Of a stretch of DNA of 64,000 nucleotides, positions 45,205-57,639 are shown one piece after another. Both the position numbers and the translations under genes were made by a program. The DNA is from Dicyema japonicum (lineage: Eukaryota > Dicyemida > Rhombozoa > Dicyemidae). The stretch's first letter is position 1; every line of letters starts with the position of its first letter. The stretch covers positions 1,144,796-1,208,795 of the forward strand of contig RDEW01000010.1 of assembly GCA_011109175.1 (NCBI GenBank). Direction: 5' to 3'. The notes under the pieces were generated by a model. It searched no databases, had not been told where the DNA came from, and worked only from the letters and a program-made list of their open reading frames with translations.

Positions 45205-46658
45205 ATGGATACCCAAATTATCATAAACACTAATGAAGTCGATAAAGACTCTGAAAAAGCTCCGAATATAGGCGAAGCTACAGATAATATTTCAAAACGG
45301 GAATCCCTGGTCGTAAAGGAGCACTACTCCGAGCCAAAAACCGTGGTGAGCACAGGCGTACAAACAGGAACCGAAACGATTACAACTAGTAAGAGGAAGT
45401 CGAGTAAGAGGAGGTCAAATTTAAAATTTAGAAAACCTCAAAAAAACTCCACGTGACGTTGGTGTTTGCTCACTTACATTTAGGCAATTCTCATCGAAGG
45501 AGAGGTATTCGGGTACCACAAGAATTTGCCGATACCCGCCGGATATCGACTTGATGACACATACGGGATTTCCATCTTTAAAGAAGACACTTTTGTTGGC
45601 TGAAGTTAAATTACACAGATTTCTGACGAGGACGGTTACTTCACGAGATACGTGGACAACACGAAAATCCAGGAAACCAGGGCTATTGAAAGTTTGTGTG
45701 ATTTCCTACTAGATAAACAACTAAACTTCATTCAGAAAACAACATCCCCCTAAAAATTGAACAAGTCCAACGGGCTTTCGGGAAATTCCGAGAAAGTCGT
45801 CATTTTAGACATTTAGATGCTCTTTACTGCCCTTATTGCGCCTTAAAATTGCCCCCGGATCCCTCCCTATTGGACATTATGACAAAGTCACAGGAAGAGC
45901 TGTTCTGCTGTTTAAACTACAACAAAAACTTTTTGCTCTTCGTCGACAAATTCAAGGATGTTGAGTTCACTCCTTGTAAGCCAACCGTTGAGAAGCCAAT
46001 AATCCCCAAAACCCTATCGGTTCTTACGGTTTGATGAGTCATCGCAGAATGCATCAGTTTTAGTCTTTCGTCCACTGGGAAGGCGAAAAATCAGTTTTTG
46101 AAGCATCTGAAGGGATTTTTCATTTTTTACGTTAGACTGATAATTTCGAAACCTGCTTGACTATGTATTACTCAACGGGGGAGAAAATGAGGGAGTCATT
46201 TTCGGAGTTGAATTATTCCATTTTGTTGGGGGCATTTTACTTATTCAAGCTACAAGTCGGGGCGAATTGCGATCGTCTCCACCGAGCATAGTAAAGTCGT
46301 AGTCTCCGAGATATTTGACGACGATAGCAAGAATTCTCTAATCGGAGTCTATAATTCGACTTCTGGGCTCTTCATAAATGACTTTGAGAACTCCCTTTCG
46401 TCCATGAAGTTCTCTAACACTAAATGTAGACTACTAATCAACGGCCACGGCGGAATTCAAAGATTTGATAACAGGAAGTTGCTGAAATGGTCGTGGCATA
46501 GTCATGAAGCTTATGGCCACGTGCATGCACCTCCCATTAAGCCTATTACCGCCAGAATAAACCAGAATATGATTTTACATATAAATAACTACAATAATAG
46601 CTATGTTGACGTCTTTCTGAGAACAAGCATTTCAAGGTTGATTTCCCGATTGCACTAA
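45205..46658 (+). CDS. FAM194/ERICH6-like protein
   Basis: ATG at 45205 (TATAG|CCATGG, an acceptor-like AG just before it). A polar, charged N terminus (MDTQIIINTNEVDKDSEKAP, then a Lys/Arg-rich RKSSKRRSNLKFRKPQK) is followed by ILIEGEVFGYHKNLPIPAGY, DEDGYFTRYVDNTKIQETRA after a 24-nt intron, HLDALYCPYCALKLPPDPSL, MYYSTGEKMRESFSEL and the C-terminal block IAIVSTEHSKVVVSEIFDDD, LIGVYNSTSGLFINDFENSL, LLINGHGGIQRFDNRKLLKW, SWHSHEAYGHVHAPPIKPIT, ARINQNMILHINNYNNSYVD. The beta-rich tail with 'YY.sG..ai', 'G..........W.W..h...HAPP..PI...iN..i.......' resembles the FAM194 domain of glutamate-rich protein 6, a little-studied animal family. Some internal joins (about 45700, 46030, 46130) are uncertain. 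Confidence 0.55.
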
Positions 46659-46884
46659 ATGTTGGTTTGGCTATATTTTAGTCGTCAAATTTGGATGATA
46701 ATAATTTTGATTTAACTTTACGGGACAAAAAATTTTTCCAAAAAGTTGAGAATAAAATTAGGTTTTTTAATATTTTTAATTTCAGAAAAATATTCGAAAT
46801 AATTGGTTAAATTAATTTTTTAGTTTTATTTAAAAAAAATTTAATATAAAGACTTTTCATTGTGGTTAATTCAGTTATATATTT
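46659..46884. other. A/T-rich stretch after the FAM194-like gene
   Basis: Mostly A and T (for example 46780-46855). No frame or motif recognised. Confidence 0.4.
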
Positions 46885-47120
46885 AAAAGGTAGCCTAGTG
46901 CTTTGGATGTCATGTCGCTAGCAGCACTCTGTGGCATGATTCCCCTATTGATTATTAGGTCGAAGATTTCTCTTCTTTTCTGATGTCCCTTATCTTCTCT
47001 CGTTCTATTGAATGACGTCATAAGATCCGCCTATCACAGATGGCGCCCTGTACCAGGGTAGCACAAAAAAGGGATCATTCGCTCTTCACTGGAGGGATTC
47101 CCATAACTGCAAGGGCGGGA
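46885..47120 (+). repeat. tRNA-derived SINE, family C
   Basis: Head with TAGCCTAGTGC (A-box-like) and GGCATGATTCCCC (B-box-like) near 46935; then GGTCGAAGATTTCTCTTCTT, ATGTCCCTTATCTTCTCTCG, GACGTCATAAGATCCGCCTA, GATGGCGCCCTGTACCAGGG and GGGATTCCCATAACTGCAAG. The same order is present at 57865-58095. Confidence 0.65.
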
Positions 47121-47499
47121 AGTTTTTTAAATAAACTTTCATATCTCTTCAATGCACATGTGAGAAAAGAATTATGTCTCCCCGTTAATTGCGCAACACT
47201 CCGGAGGATACTATTTTCTCTATCCTTCCCTCGGGGATGCGAATTTTTGGAGGTCGCTAAGTCTTCTAGCTTCATTTTTGTAGTTCTTAGTTTGTCTTCA
47301 AATACAAAGGGAATAAGTATCTGAGTCGTTAGAAAAATGATTGGAGATAATGAGACAACCGAGTACTCCAACATGAATACTTGACTTGCGTGAGCGCTCT
47401 GATGCTTCTAGAAGTTCCGTTCTGCTTAGTGGTGTTCAATTATTAGTTATTGTCACATGATCAATGAATTAAGAAAAAATAATGTCCTTAGTCATTCAG

Positions 47500-47705
47500 A
47501 CAGACAAGGGGGAGGTCAACACCGGTGGGACAGGCTTTTGAAACACCGAGGAGTCTTATAATATCTCGACGATTTTTGAGGTAGTTGATGAGGACATCGT
47601 ATAGAGGTGCTAGTTAGGTTCGGCATTCTCACAGACTTCTGTTGTCGTTCTAGTAGGAGTGCTTCCAGAACTATGGATTCGAAGTCGGAGCTGATGGGTC
47701 TCTAT
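47500..47705 (-). mobile_element. LINE-like coding fragment, copy 2 of a pair
   Basis: Related to 22816-23135 on the same strand (TGTTGTCGTTCTAGTAGGAG against TGTTGTCCTTTCGAACAGAA, then TGCTTC(C/A)AGA). Encodes EALLLERQQKSVRMPNLTST on the minus strand. Decayed. Confidence 0.4.
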
Positions 47706-47926
47706 TAGTTAAATAAATCGGTTGTAGATGACTGTGAAACAAGAGACTTTTTCAAGAGTTTTTGAAATAATATTTATTCTCTCAGACTTTGGCATCACGG
47801 TCTATAAATCAACTCAATCAACAAAAGCCTATTTAAAAATTAATTTAAAATATAAATAATTCTTGTGGGAAAAAATATTAATATTTTAATTATTTATTTT
47901 GTTACCAGGCATCCGAAAAATAAAAT

Positions 47927-50900
47927 ATGACTGAAAACATTTTTGAAGAACAGACAATTAACGATGGTTTCTCAATGATGGTAGCCAACGAGGAAAACAA
48001 GGCTATCGAGAAATCTGTAGATGACGGTCATAATCCAACTAGATCTTAAAATTACAGGAAAACACTTCCCTACTCCGTTCCGAGGTGGACCGTAGCAAAA
48101 GTAGGATTGACGCCATGGCCGAACATCTGAAAAACGTGAAAAACGAGATCGACTATTCCCACGTTTGTTTTGCCTAACAAACAGGACGCTCTAAAAAGTA
48201 GGAGACAGGAAATCGAAAATGAGATAAATATGGGGAAAATCAACGACATGCAGTTGGGGAGACTGAAGAACGAATCGAAAGCGGCAACTGAGGATTTGGA
48301 AGGAGCTGCACGAGCAAGAACACATATCAGGTAAACCCGAGTAATAAACGAAGAACCGAATATTTCTGCTTGGCAAGAAGATCGACGATGTCAAGTCCAA
48401 GATAAACTGGGATCAAAGCAAACTGGAAATTTGGCTGGAAGAATCCGCCAAACACGACGAGGATCTTGCTTTGATGAAAAAATACATCAAAGAAGATCAA
48501 GGGAAACTCAAGGAATTGACGCTACACATAAACAGGATGACGGATGAACAGAAAGAGAAGATAAGCCAGCTCGAACGGGTCACAACTGATAAAATAACAG
48601 CTCAGGTAGTTAAATGATCAGGAGGATAGTACGAACTAGAAAAATTGGGGGAGATTTACAGATCCTCGAAAAATGAGAGATCCAAAATCATCAGCCAGTG
48701 GGATGACCTTATAAAGCAAATGAATTCGAGGGACAAGGAGATCGAGAAATTAGCCTTGGTGGAGATTTGAATCATCTGTTCGTAGGAATTGGGGGTACTG
48801 AAGGTGGAGATTTCGAATAAAGAAGATGAACTGAAAAATAAACTGAGGTTTTACGAAAATCAGACAACTAATAACCTGGAAACCGAAAAGAAGATATTTC
48901 AGGCAGAAAGAGCCTCAGATTCTCTCAGACTTGATCTTCAGAAAATTTCGACTGCCAGGTCAGAATTCAAGGAGGAGGTTCTCAAATATGGGAGTTTACC
49001 AAAATAGCTCGAAGTCCTGAAAAGGACGGTCAACGGCTGTGCGCAAGAATTGGAGAGGAAGCGCTTGGAAAGTCACGAGGCTAAAAACAGCATTGACGTG
49101 AAGAAAGATAAGTTCACTCTGCCTTTTATTGAGACTTGACTTGATTTTGGCCAAGAACGAAGAACTCGGAAAGAATCTCGACAGTCTGGAAGAGAGGTTC
49201 AAATCCGCGGAGGAATATGCGAATGAAATGGATAGAATTCTCAACAACGAAGAGATGAGATGTAAGGAACTCGAAAAGCAGTTAAAATTTTCGCGGAATA
49301 AACTGTTCGAGACAAACCAGGAAGGTGAAGACAAGAAGAAGAACGTCAATTTTTTGAAGACAAAAATTGAAGTAAATTCAATTTGAGGACAAAATAGGGC
49401 GCTGTGGTGACTTTGCGACACCTCGAGAGCCGAGTAGCCAAATACGACGCCGAGATACTCCGACAGGAGGAACTGATCTATAACCAGGTTCTTCAGGGTA
49501 CTGAGAGCATATAGGACTATGAAATCCAACATTTGAACCGAAGAATCGATACCATGCAGGGGACCGAGGAGACACTGAAAAGGATGAGCTTGAGAAGAAA
49601 CTTCTGGGAATGAAAGAGACCTTTGAGCAGCGAGTCGAAGCCCATGCGATTTTGGAAACTCAAGTGAAGAGCATTGAGGTCGTATTGGTGGAGAAATTCA
49701 GGATGAACTACGGAAGGCTAAAAAGTTGAACGACAGCGTCGTTGTTGAGAAGGAAGGCTACCAAAGCAAGATCGCGGAGCTAAACCTTCACATTGAAAAT
49801 GCACAAAAGGAGCTGAAAGGGACGATTAAAAGGAAAGAGGTTGGCGTGAAATTCCAAATAAAAGAACTTTCTCGTTGAAAGCAACGTGTTGAAGCTTGAT
49901 TTGGAGAACTTTAGGACCAAGTTGGCTGAAAACGAGGAAAATATAGTTTTGAGTAAAGAAAGGGATTTAAAATTAAACAAGGTTGTCTATCTGAGATATC
50001 AATAGGCGATCACGGAAAGACAGGTGGAAATCAAGCATCACCACGAAATGCTGATGGCGCAAATCAAAAACGCGGAAATCGAAAAGTCGGACATAAATTT
50101 GAAGTTTCACTCGAAAATGACGGAAATTGACAAATTAAAGCGAAAGTCCCCGATCTACTTTTATTAAAGGCACGAATTGCTCACAGTCTCTATGCAGCCC
50201 CCCGAAGGAGAAGTGGTCCACTCGCAGGCTTATTTCATCATCAAAGCAGCTCAGCAAAAGGAGGAGTTGAAAATTAAGGGAGAAAGGCTGAACTCAGAAA
50301 TTTTAAAAGCTGAGGAAGAACTCCATGCTTTGGAGAACACAGTGCAGCTAATAAATGACCGAAACAGCGTATACAAGAGTGGGTTCTGCACTCCGGTCAC
50401 TGGTCTGCTGCTTCCACGGTATTTTAGCTTCTCAGGAAGACGAATTGGAAACATCCGAGAAAGAACTTCAAGAACTGAGGAGGACGATTCGCGGCAAAAA
50501 CAAGTCGATAAAAGCCAAGACCGACGAATTGAGGGTCTACAGTCTCCTCATGTTAGGATATCACAAAAGAAGCCGATGATTTTGCCGAAGAGTTTGGAAG
50601 AAGTAAAGAGGAGTTGCAAGTGACTTCAAAAAATTTGGCCAAAGTCAAGGTCGACGTCGCCAATTTGGGGGACAAAGTCAAAAGAGCTACCAGAAGCGTA
50701 GAAGGGTCATTTGAGTTTTAGAATCAACGGCTAGAAAAAGACATTGTATCCCCCAGTTCTAAGGCGGAAGAGGGACTAGGCGATAAAGTCTACGATTCCT
50801 GTTATCTTAGAAAGACGTTTTGCTGAAGGATCTCAAATTTCTTAATGAGACGGTCACGAAAATATTTTTGGAGCAATCCTACAACAACGATGAGATTTAC

Positions 50901-51066
50901 TCGCGGATAATGACCTACTTCAAAGACGTCTGAGCATATTTATTTTTAGAATAATATTCCCGTCGAATTCGAAGACTCTGAAACTACAATGTCCACGCAG
51001 ACGATAAAGTCCAGCTCTCGTCTAACATCAAGCAAAATATCGTCTCCCTGTATGTTTCAATATTAA
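47927..51066 (+). CDS. CCDC39: CCDC39, ciliary axonemal ruler coiled-coil protein
   Basis: CCDC39 pairs with CCDC40 to set the 96-nm repeat of motile cilia and to place inner arms and the N-DRC. ATG 47927 gives MTENIFEEQTINDGFSMMVA NEENK, matching the family start (W.DGF.iPVANEENK). Following exons: LLRSEVDRSKSRIDAMAEHL, VKSKINWDQSKLEIWLEESA, KYIKEDQGKLKELTLHINRM, SRDKEIEKLA and long heptad-rich coiled coil, then LLTVSMQPPEGEVVHSQAYF (family signature 'vMlPPEGEeEktQAYYviKAAQ'), IIKAAQQKEELKIKGERLNS, EEELHALENTVQLINDRNSV. A Ser/Thr tail (TMSTQTIKSSSRLTSSKISS) ends at TAA 51064-51066. Introns are frequent and mostly 20-31 nt. The 178-codon antisense frame at 48996-49532 is a shadow. Length is close to the usual 900-950 residues by span. 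Confidence 0.95.
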
Positions 51067-52227
51067 TGTTAGCGACCCCCTGAAGTCAAAGGTAAACTGG
51101 ACTAACAAGAGTAACTTTAGAATAAATAAAAGTAAAATTGTCTGTTTGGTGTTCTCACATTTTTACCTCCCCCAAAGCAGTCATTCATCCCGTTGCTAAA
51201 GAAGTGGGTTTTGAATGGCGTGGGATTTAGAAATTTTGAATCTCGCATGCCTTATAATGCGGGAACAGATCCTTACTATCTATTTGTCCCCCAAATTTAG
51301 AACTTCAATCTGATTACCCACCAGTATCTTTTACCTTTCTTTGTGTTTTATCTCTTTTTATTATGATTTTGTGGTGTCTACTGTCGGTTGGTAGGTCGGA
51401 TAATGGAGGTAGTGGCGTAGCTCTATATTATCCCCACGAGATGGATGCGACCTCCCGTTTCACTTCTCTTGTAAATAGACTAGATGGTGGACCATGGAAG
51501 CATTATATGTGTGCGATATATTATGCTAAGGTCTGTCACCTGGCACAAAATTTGAAGGAACTTGACGAGTCTACCTTGTGGGGGAACAGGGGATTTAGAT
51601 TATTAACCCAGAAGTGTTCGTAAACTGAGACCTGCCGTGAACCCTGAATTGATCTCCAAAGCATCAATTTTTCTTCATTTCGTAAAAGTGAATTTTCGCC
51701 CCGACTAATTTAGGACCAATTGAAAATGATCTTATTCTGCAGTTCTATCCCCACTGCTAACCAAAGTTAAAAGTATTATGCGGAAAAACTTAGTATTTTA
51801 TATATAGACACACGTGGGCTGTGAGCAGGCATAGTAATTTAGATTTAGTGACATTTGAAGATTTTAGTAGCGGAATTTAACGCGACTGGGATTCGGATAC
51901 TACGACTCCACGGAAACGATGGCAATTTTCAAGGAACCAGCGCCGCTTTCGAGAATCCCCCAGCCTGGACGAGATTCTTTTTATAAGACCGTCAGTGGTT
52001 AGATGTAATGATGTATTCCAATTGCACGAAATGTCAACTTTGTTTATGATGCATGAGAACCCTTGTCTTGCCTTTTCTCATGAGCTTGGATGAAGTGACA
52101 GACTCAAGAGACGTGAGAAACCAAAAGTTCTGAACAAGAATGAAAGCACGTAGGATCAGTGTAAATCCTCTTAGGGCCAAATAGAAGGAATTTGAAGAAA
52201 TTTATGTCAGACGCTATTTATCAACCC
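51067..52227. other. intergenic, no gene recognised
   Basis: One 86-codon ATG frame at 51363-51623 (contains ALYYPHEMDATSRFTSLVNR) has no recognised domain. No RNA gene or tandem repeat seen. Confidence 0.35.
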
Positions 52228-52410
52228 AAGGATTACAATCTTTGGTACGCCCAGCACAGACAGTCACAGCTAATTAATCCAAGGAAAGGATCCAAGGAGA
52301 AAGTCTGATTGTGCCGACCAAATCCGTCATCTTAAAGTCAATCACAGACTTCGCTTCCGAAGAGATGTGATGAAGTAGGACCGCCCTCTTCCACTTTAAT
52401 CACGCAAAAT
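52228..52410 (+). repeat. dispersed repeat D, copy 2
   Basis: Matches 18966-19165 in the same order (ACAATCTTTGGTACGCCCAG, AGTCACAGCTAATTAATCCA, GGACCGCCCTCTTCCACTTT), with an internal insertion near 52330. Confidence 0.65.
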
Positions 52411-52686
52411 ACTTTCAAAAGAGGTTGTGGGAAGTTCTTAGAGACAAAGAGTCTAATAAGCACTATGAGGAGGACCACTGAAATAAGGCTTGAAGGTTTC
52501 CGGAAGAGAATTCAAATCCTCGTCTCATATATCCAAATATGGGACAAATAAAAGAGAAAACACTGTCGAGAAGACTAAGATCTAAAGTAGGCCTCGTATA
52601 ACACACACATCATGACCACGCAATGAGAAAAATAAAAAATTAATTTAAATATGAAAAATATAAAATTAATAAATTTCAAATTTTTA

Positions 52687-53432
52687 CTACGTTTTGCATT
52701 TTTGTGATAAAAATGAAGTTATTCTGCTCAAATTGCCACTACCCAAATTCAAGTCAGAAAGGCAGAGTAGACGTTGGCCAAATACGGCATTGTCAAAGAA
52801 GATATGCTTAATATTACTCAGTTCCAGTCTGTCAAGCATTAGGCAAGTCAATTCAATCGTCATATCCTCAATTTCTAGGGAGGTTAACCTAAAGCTGACC
52901 ATATTGTTCGAACAAATCATTGACCGAGCCGTCCTTAGATCTTCATAGAGGATTATATAGGGAGATACTTTTTTGGCGGCTCTGGCAAGGCAGAATATGT
53001 GGTTTCGGACACTGTGAACTCTAAAGCAGTTCTTCGGAGTTGGTAATACAATTGGTTGTAGGCACTTACATCCCTCTCCTGCATCATCAACAATGGGAGT
53101 ACAAAATTTCTCAAATGTGGCTCAATTAGGTAGGCAAAATCCCAGAACGAGATCATCATCTTCAAATAATCAATTTTGTTAGGCAAGACCTCAAAATTAG
53201 TCCAAAAGTACATCGGGGGATAGGTTGATCAGGGAAGAATGCAGAATTAATACGTTCAAGGCAACGAGAGTGTCATTATCCCCCAAACTGAAGACTTTGA
53301 TTCTAAAAATATACTCAGGTTAACACTTTCTGAGGAAGCCGACAAGTTGGGAGCAAAAAAGCTTCAGTTCATACTCTACACTGCCGTCTCCGTTAGCGGA
53401 GGAACACTGTCTGCTATCCTAAATGTCAAGCA
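52687..53432 (-). CDS. possible nuclear-receptor ligand-binding-domain-like fragment or C-terminal extension of the kinase upstream
   Basis: Minus-strand exons joined over introns of about 22-38 nt give DSRQCSSANGDGSVEYELKL, QLVGFLRKIKVFSLGDNDTL VALNVLILHSSLI, VLPNKIDYLKMMISFWDFAY, LIEPHLRNFVLPLLMMQERD, NCFRVHSVRNHIFCLARAAK, LEIEDMTIELTCLMLDRLEL and FGQRLLCLSDLNLG, stop at 52687-52689. 'LV.F.(K/R).i..F..L...D...L' resembles helices 3-5 of nuclear-receptor LBDs and 'L.i.D.t.E...L.L' resembles helix 8, but no zinc-finger DBD is near. A phase-0 splice from the diacylglycerol kinase's RPKKFN into DSRQ is possible, so this may instead be a kinase C-terminal extension. Identity is weak. Confidence 0.3.
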
Positions 53433-53435
53433 AGC

Positions 53436-55305
53436 TTAGAGAACGCTTTTGAGTTTTCTTTTGTGGATAAAAACGTTGAATTTCTTTGGGCGGCATGAAA
53501 AGGTAATGACGGAGGGTCTAATCACCCACGGTTCCCCGTCAATCTGAACTGGGAGTAAGGCGTCCTTAATAAACCGTATCTTGGCTGTACGGCACTGAAG
53601 GTAAGTAAAGCCAATACCTGGGCAATCCGGTGAGAATTAAACTTTATGAACCTTGCAGCGGCCAAATGAATGGTAGACAAGATGGCCACAACCTCGATCA
53701 GCCCATCGTTATAACTCTGCACCATATACTGCAATTTTAGACTGTCTATACCTCGTCTTTGGTGGTCCCCCAAAAGTTGACTCCCCCCATATAGCTGTTT
53801 ATGTTGAGAAGAGTTATCCCTTTGATGTTATCGAGCGGAATTTTGAATCCGTCGCATTCTAGTTGAACGCACTTATCGATGTCGGGGAAGCTAAAGTCGA
53901 ACATTTGCTTCGCTCCCAAAAAAAAGTACCAAATAAAATTTTTGATTCGGTTACTTGGGAGTAACTCCAAATAAACTTTAAAACATGAGGGGACTTCATT
54001 CGCTTGTTATGAAAATTTAGGGAGATTTTTGCATCAAGTCCGATCCCAAAGTAGTTGCACATTGTATACTCACTTTGATCAAGTATTGGGGTCTCGGCCA
54101 CTTCCGTATCATCCGGTGATATCCCCTTACCATAATAGAAATCTCTCCCAAAATAGATGGGAGCCTAAAAGACAGTCTACTTGACCATACTTTAGTAGGA
54201 GTAATCGCGACTTGCCAATTATCGAAGGAATCCTCGATAGCTTCACTTACATCCTTGAAGATCGACTCCAGTGATGAGTTGTCCAACCGAGCAGCCCAGC
54301 CGAGCACGTTGGCCAGGTCGTTCCCCGATCCAAAGGGCAAAATGGCGATTTTGCACTGAAAATTAAAAATATCGATTAAGAATATTCAGCAAAGCCGGTT
54401 AAACTTACAGGAGGCCGTAATGAGCTAAATGAGTAATACCTGATCAATCAGATTAAACCGCTGGATCTGTGAAAAGACAAGATTCGTCGTTCCGTCTCCC
54501 CCGCAGACGACCACAGTAAATTTCTTGAAATTACGGAAGAGGGAAAAGCTGGAAAAGTAAACCAAACCGTTAATACGCTTTGTCAAACCCGTCAACGATA
54601 GGATCGTAGACTTGGAGAGGATTCAGAGCCCTCTTCACGTGCCAGAAGAAGTCGTTCCCCTGCAATGAAGACTCCCATAAACCTCGTAATTTCCACTGCG
54701 TGTATTAATGAAGAACAAAAATGGGACACCATGAGACAGTTTTTGTTCGATAATGTATTCCGTCTCAGCCTCATTCTTGTGATAGATGAAGGGTTGATTA
54801 TGTGGGGACCGAACTTCCCCCCACTGCATTTTCTTAGGGTGTTCTCCTCGTTGCACTTTTTAACGTGGTTCTACCGTCACAGCTAAAACCACCTGAACTC
54901 CACACCAAAGGCAAACGTGGAGCAACTTGTTTTTATCCATTTTACCGCATAGGTTGCACATCTGCAATTCAAAGCAGGGGGTGAATTGGTGATAAAAGGA
55001 CCCCTTGTAAGCTTTGCCAGCCTTTGAATGCCCTACTGAGCTTCTGTCAGTCCATTTGCAGCTGCGTGTAAAATGCAGCGCACATTTCACATGTAATGTT
55101 TGCTGGCAGACTAAATTGGGCGTTAATAAAGTTAATTAACCGGGACAATAAACGGACGAACACGTCTCCCGCAAGTCGACACGGCTAAGGCACAGAGAAC
55201 AATTTGAATTGGATTCAGCGAGAAACCATGAATGGCTAGAAATGTCCTATAAATCAAGTGAATAGGCAATTAGACTACTGAAAGCGCAGAAATCCACTGA
55301 ATCAT
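53436..55305 (-). CDS. Diacylglycerol kinase (two C1 domains, DGK-epsilon-like layout)
   Basis: Phosphorylates diacylglycerol to phosphatidic acid. Minus-strand order: ATG 55303-55305 (MIQWISALSV), a 29-nt intron, then C1 domain 1 HSWFLAESNSNCSLCLSRVD ... VCQQTLHVKCALHF; C1 domain 2 MCNLCGKMDKNKLLHVCLWC; catalytic part VPFLFFINTRSG, NPLQVYDPIVDGFDKA, KFTVVVCGGDGT, KIAILPFGSGNDLANVLGWA; accessory part YTMCNYFGIGLDAKISLNFH, CDGFKIPLDNIKGITLLNIN, SYMGGVNFWG, DGLIEVVAILSTIHLAAARF, HRIAQVL, DALLPVQIDGEPWV. Family landmarks GGDGT, LP.G.GNDLA, N.F.IG.DA, SY.GG.N.WG, QIDGEPW are intact, so it should be active. Two C1 domains and no PH, SAM or ankyrin fit the epsilon type. It may end at TAA 53436-53438 or splice onward. 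Confidence 0.9.
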
Positions 55306-55739
55306 CGACCCACGTGTTTCGCAACGAAATCGAAAATAAATGTCAGCGAATAATATCTGAGTTAAACTAAAATGTACTATGAATTCATTTCGGTAATTTT
55401 TCATTTGCTTTTCAGCCACGACGGACCCGAGAACTGAAATTATAAAGCCTTCCCCCTAAAATGAAGACTCAAAGTCTACCTCGTCAATAGAAGTCAACTC
55501 AATAAGCTTGTCATTCAACTCAGCTCTGTATTTTATCCACGTCTGCAGTAAATGACAACTGAAATCAAACCGAACTGCTAATATTCGTGTAGAGAAAATT
55601 TTCCATTTCGGTTTATTTATTAAAGCCACATAAATGGATGAGAAATTTTATTAATTATTTGCATAATTTTTATAATCTAAATATTTAATAGATTAATTAA
55701 TATAATTAATTATTTATTTTAAATATTAATTAAGATTTG
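55306..55739. other. intergenic, A/T-rich
   Basis: Nearly pure A/T block at about 55635-55735. No frame recognised; promoter side of the kinase gene. Confidence 0.4.
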
Positions 55740-56155
55740 ATCAATTTATAATAAAAAAGTAATCTACTGGACAAAAGCATTCTGTTTTGAGCACTGTATA
55801 TAAACAATTCATTGAACCATGCATCTCTTATGCATGTGGTATATAAGGCCCACTCATCTCTTGGAAGAATGTCTAGAAGATCGAGGCTAGCCGGAAAAGA
55901 GCTTCCAAAATCACGGCACGCGGATTTCTGGAGAGTTCCAGCCACCATTGACACTTGAAGCCTTGATACGAATGAACCATTAAACGCGCCGTCATGACTG
56001 CGAAGGTCCAGTCACTCGACTGATACGTGCTTGTGTGAGGTCGAGAGAGGAGCATCGGACCAAGGTGAGGTCCCTGCTGGACCGCGTGCTGGGATCACGT
56101 GATTAGTTAGTTTGTGTAACCGTGGTCTCTGGTGTTATAGTCATTAATTGTCGAG
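55740..56155 (+). mobile_element. LINE 3' end fragment (2A-LINE family)
   Basis: A plus-strand frame with breaks reads YKQFIEPCISYACGI (compare LHKQYIEPTIGYACAAWG of the LINE at 28088), then RASKITARGF, RLIRACVRSREEHRTKVRSL and LLDRVLGSRD-stop. The 3' UTR GTAACCGTGGTCTCTGGTGT follows. The last 150 bp match the inverted copy at 3540-3715. Confidence 0.65.
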
Positions 56156-57134
56156 ATCACTGCTATCTAGATGGGGGATACAAGCGGATCAATGATTGCT
56201 GGCAAACACTTTGATGGCCCTAATTCACCTAAATCCTAATTCCGTGGTTGATAGCTGCCTCGTCTATTGCTAGCTAGTGTTGTCTCAAGGGAGGAATTCT
56301 GAGCGATTTGAAGGCTTTTCTGGCACGTGTCAGGTGACATAGTTATCCAGTTTCGGTATTGACTTTTGGTCTTTCGAATAGTTATTCAAAATGATTATGC
56401 CAAAAATTTTCTATCTAATGAAATTCTGGGTCTTCTCGCCAGAAAAAATGCGTGATCTGTGCTTGAAATGCAAAGACCAACGTGAATACCAAATTTCCAA
56501 TAATCTTTTTAAATTTCAGTTTTGTTCAGAAACCACACAATTTTGCTAACTGTAACCATTTATTGTCAATCTTACTTAAAATACATCTATACGTAAGCCA
56601 ACTGAAAATCGAAGTTTAGGGTTAAATTAAATTCTTCGACACTTCACGTCTTCTAAGTTATTTTCAAATGCTGATCTTCGACCTCTGAGGATCGGAAAAT
56701 TGAGATGGCGGCAATGCATGAAATGTCCGCATCACTTTATGACGAATGGAAGTTCATATTTTCCTTTTTCTTATTGACGGACCCAGGAGAGATCCGAGGA
56801 CTGAGGTTCGAATTAAGGAACCGTCGGATACGCCAACTCGGTTTAGTTGCTTTGCTTATGACTTCGAATGAAAAAGATCACCAAGGGCCTTGTATTTCTT
56901 CAGTTTTCCTAATAAAAGGCAAATAATCAGCCTTTCGATATGAATGTTAGAATGAGCTATAATAATGTCACGTGCGATATACCTAGAATGACCGACCATA
57001 TGTCGCATAGTCATAATTAGTACAGGCATTTCAGAAGTTCAAATCCTTTTGGAGTTAGGCGGGATTTGTCCTAGATTCTCTAGTGATCTCACTTGGATGA
57101 TTAAAAATACCAAAATTCCCATGAAAATTAATTT
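56156..57134. other. intergenic, no gene recognised
   Basis: One 73-codon ATG frame at 56705-56926 without a recognised domain. No other feature can be supported. Confidence 0.35.
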
Positions 57135-57320
57135 TTAGTTCAATTTACGCACGTGCTGTTGCTCCCGTCCCAAATAGCTGTGGGTTTGATTCCCACACAG
57201 CTGCCTACTTGGGCGAAGGATTTCCTGTCTGCTCTTTCCCTTCTATAATTCCTAGAGGCGTCATTGGACCCACCAAACTCAAGAGACCCCAATGTCTAAC
57301 CAAAAGGATGCCTCTCTTCC
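57135..57320 (+). repeat. tRNA-derived SINE, family B (best copy)
   Basis: Head ends with B box GGTTTGATTCC near 57184. Body: CTGCCTACTTGGGCGAAGGA, TTTCCTGTCTGCTCTTTCCC, CCTAGAGGCGTCATTGGACC, CACCAAACTCAAGAGACCCC and AATGTCTAACCAAAAGGATG. Related copies at 17385 (+) and 8870-9240 (-). Confidence 0.65.
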
Positions 57321-57639
57321 TTACTCCAGTAGAGAGGTTCCCATAATGGAAGATGCTAGGAATAGAGGTGAAGAGATATGTCCCACTTCAACCAGGGAAA
57401 CTGGATAGAACCTATGTCAACTCCATAAGGCCAGTAACGATGCAACGTAAACGTATTTTTAGTCCTCTTTCTGACGTAGAAAAGCCGTTGAGGATGACTT
57501 TATCGACGACGAAAGAACAATCTCTTACATTCCCAGTTTTTTGATATCACACAGTTTGTAACATTAATTAGTACAACCTGGTGTAAGTCAATAATAGTAA
57601 TCAATGAAAGGAAATCGAGATCTGACTACGCTACTTATA

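Noticed and set aside
48996..49532. 178-codon open frame on the minus strand
   Set aside because: It is antisense to CCDC39 coiled-coil exons, which match the family on the plus strand. Lys/Glu-rich coding DNA often leaves such Phe/Leu/Ser-rich antisense frames open.
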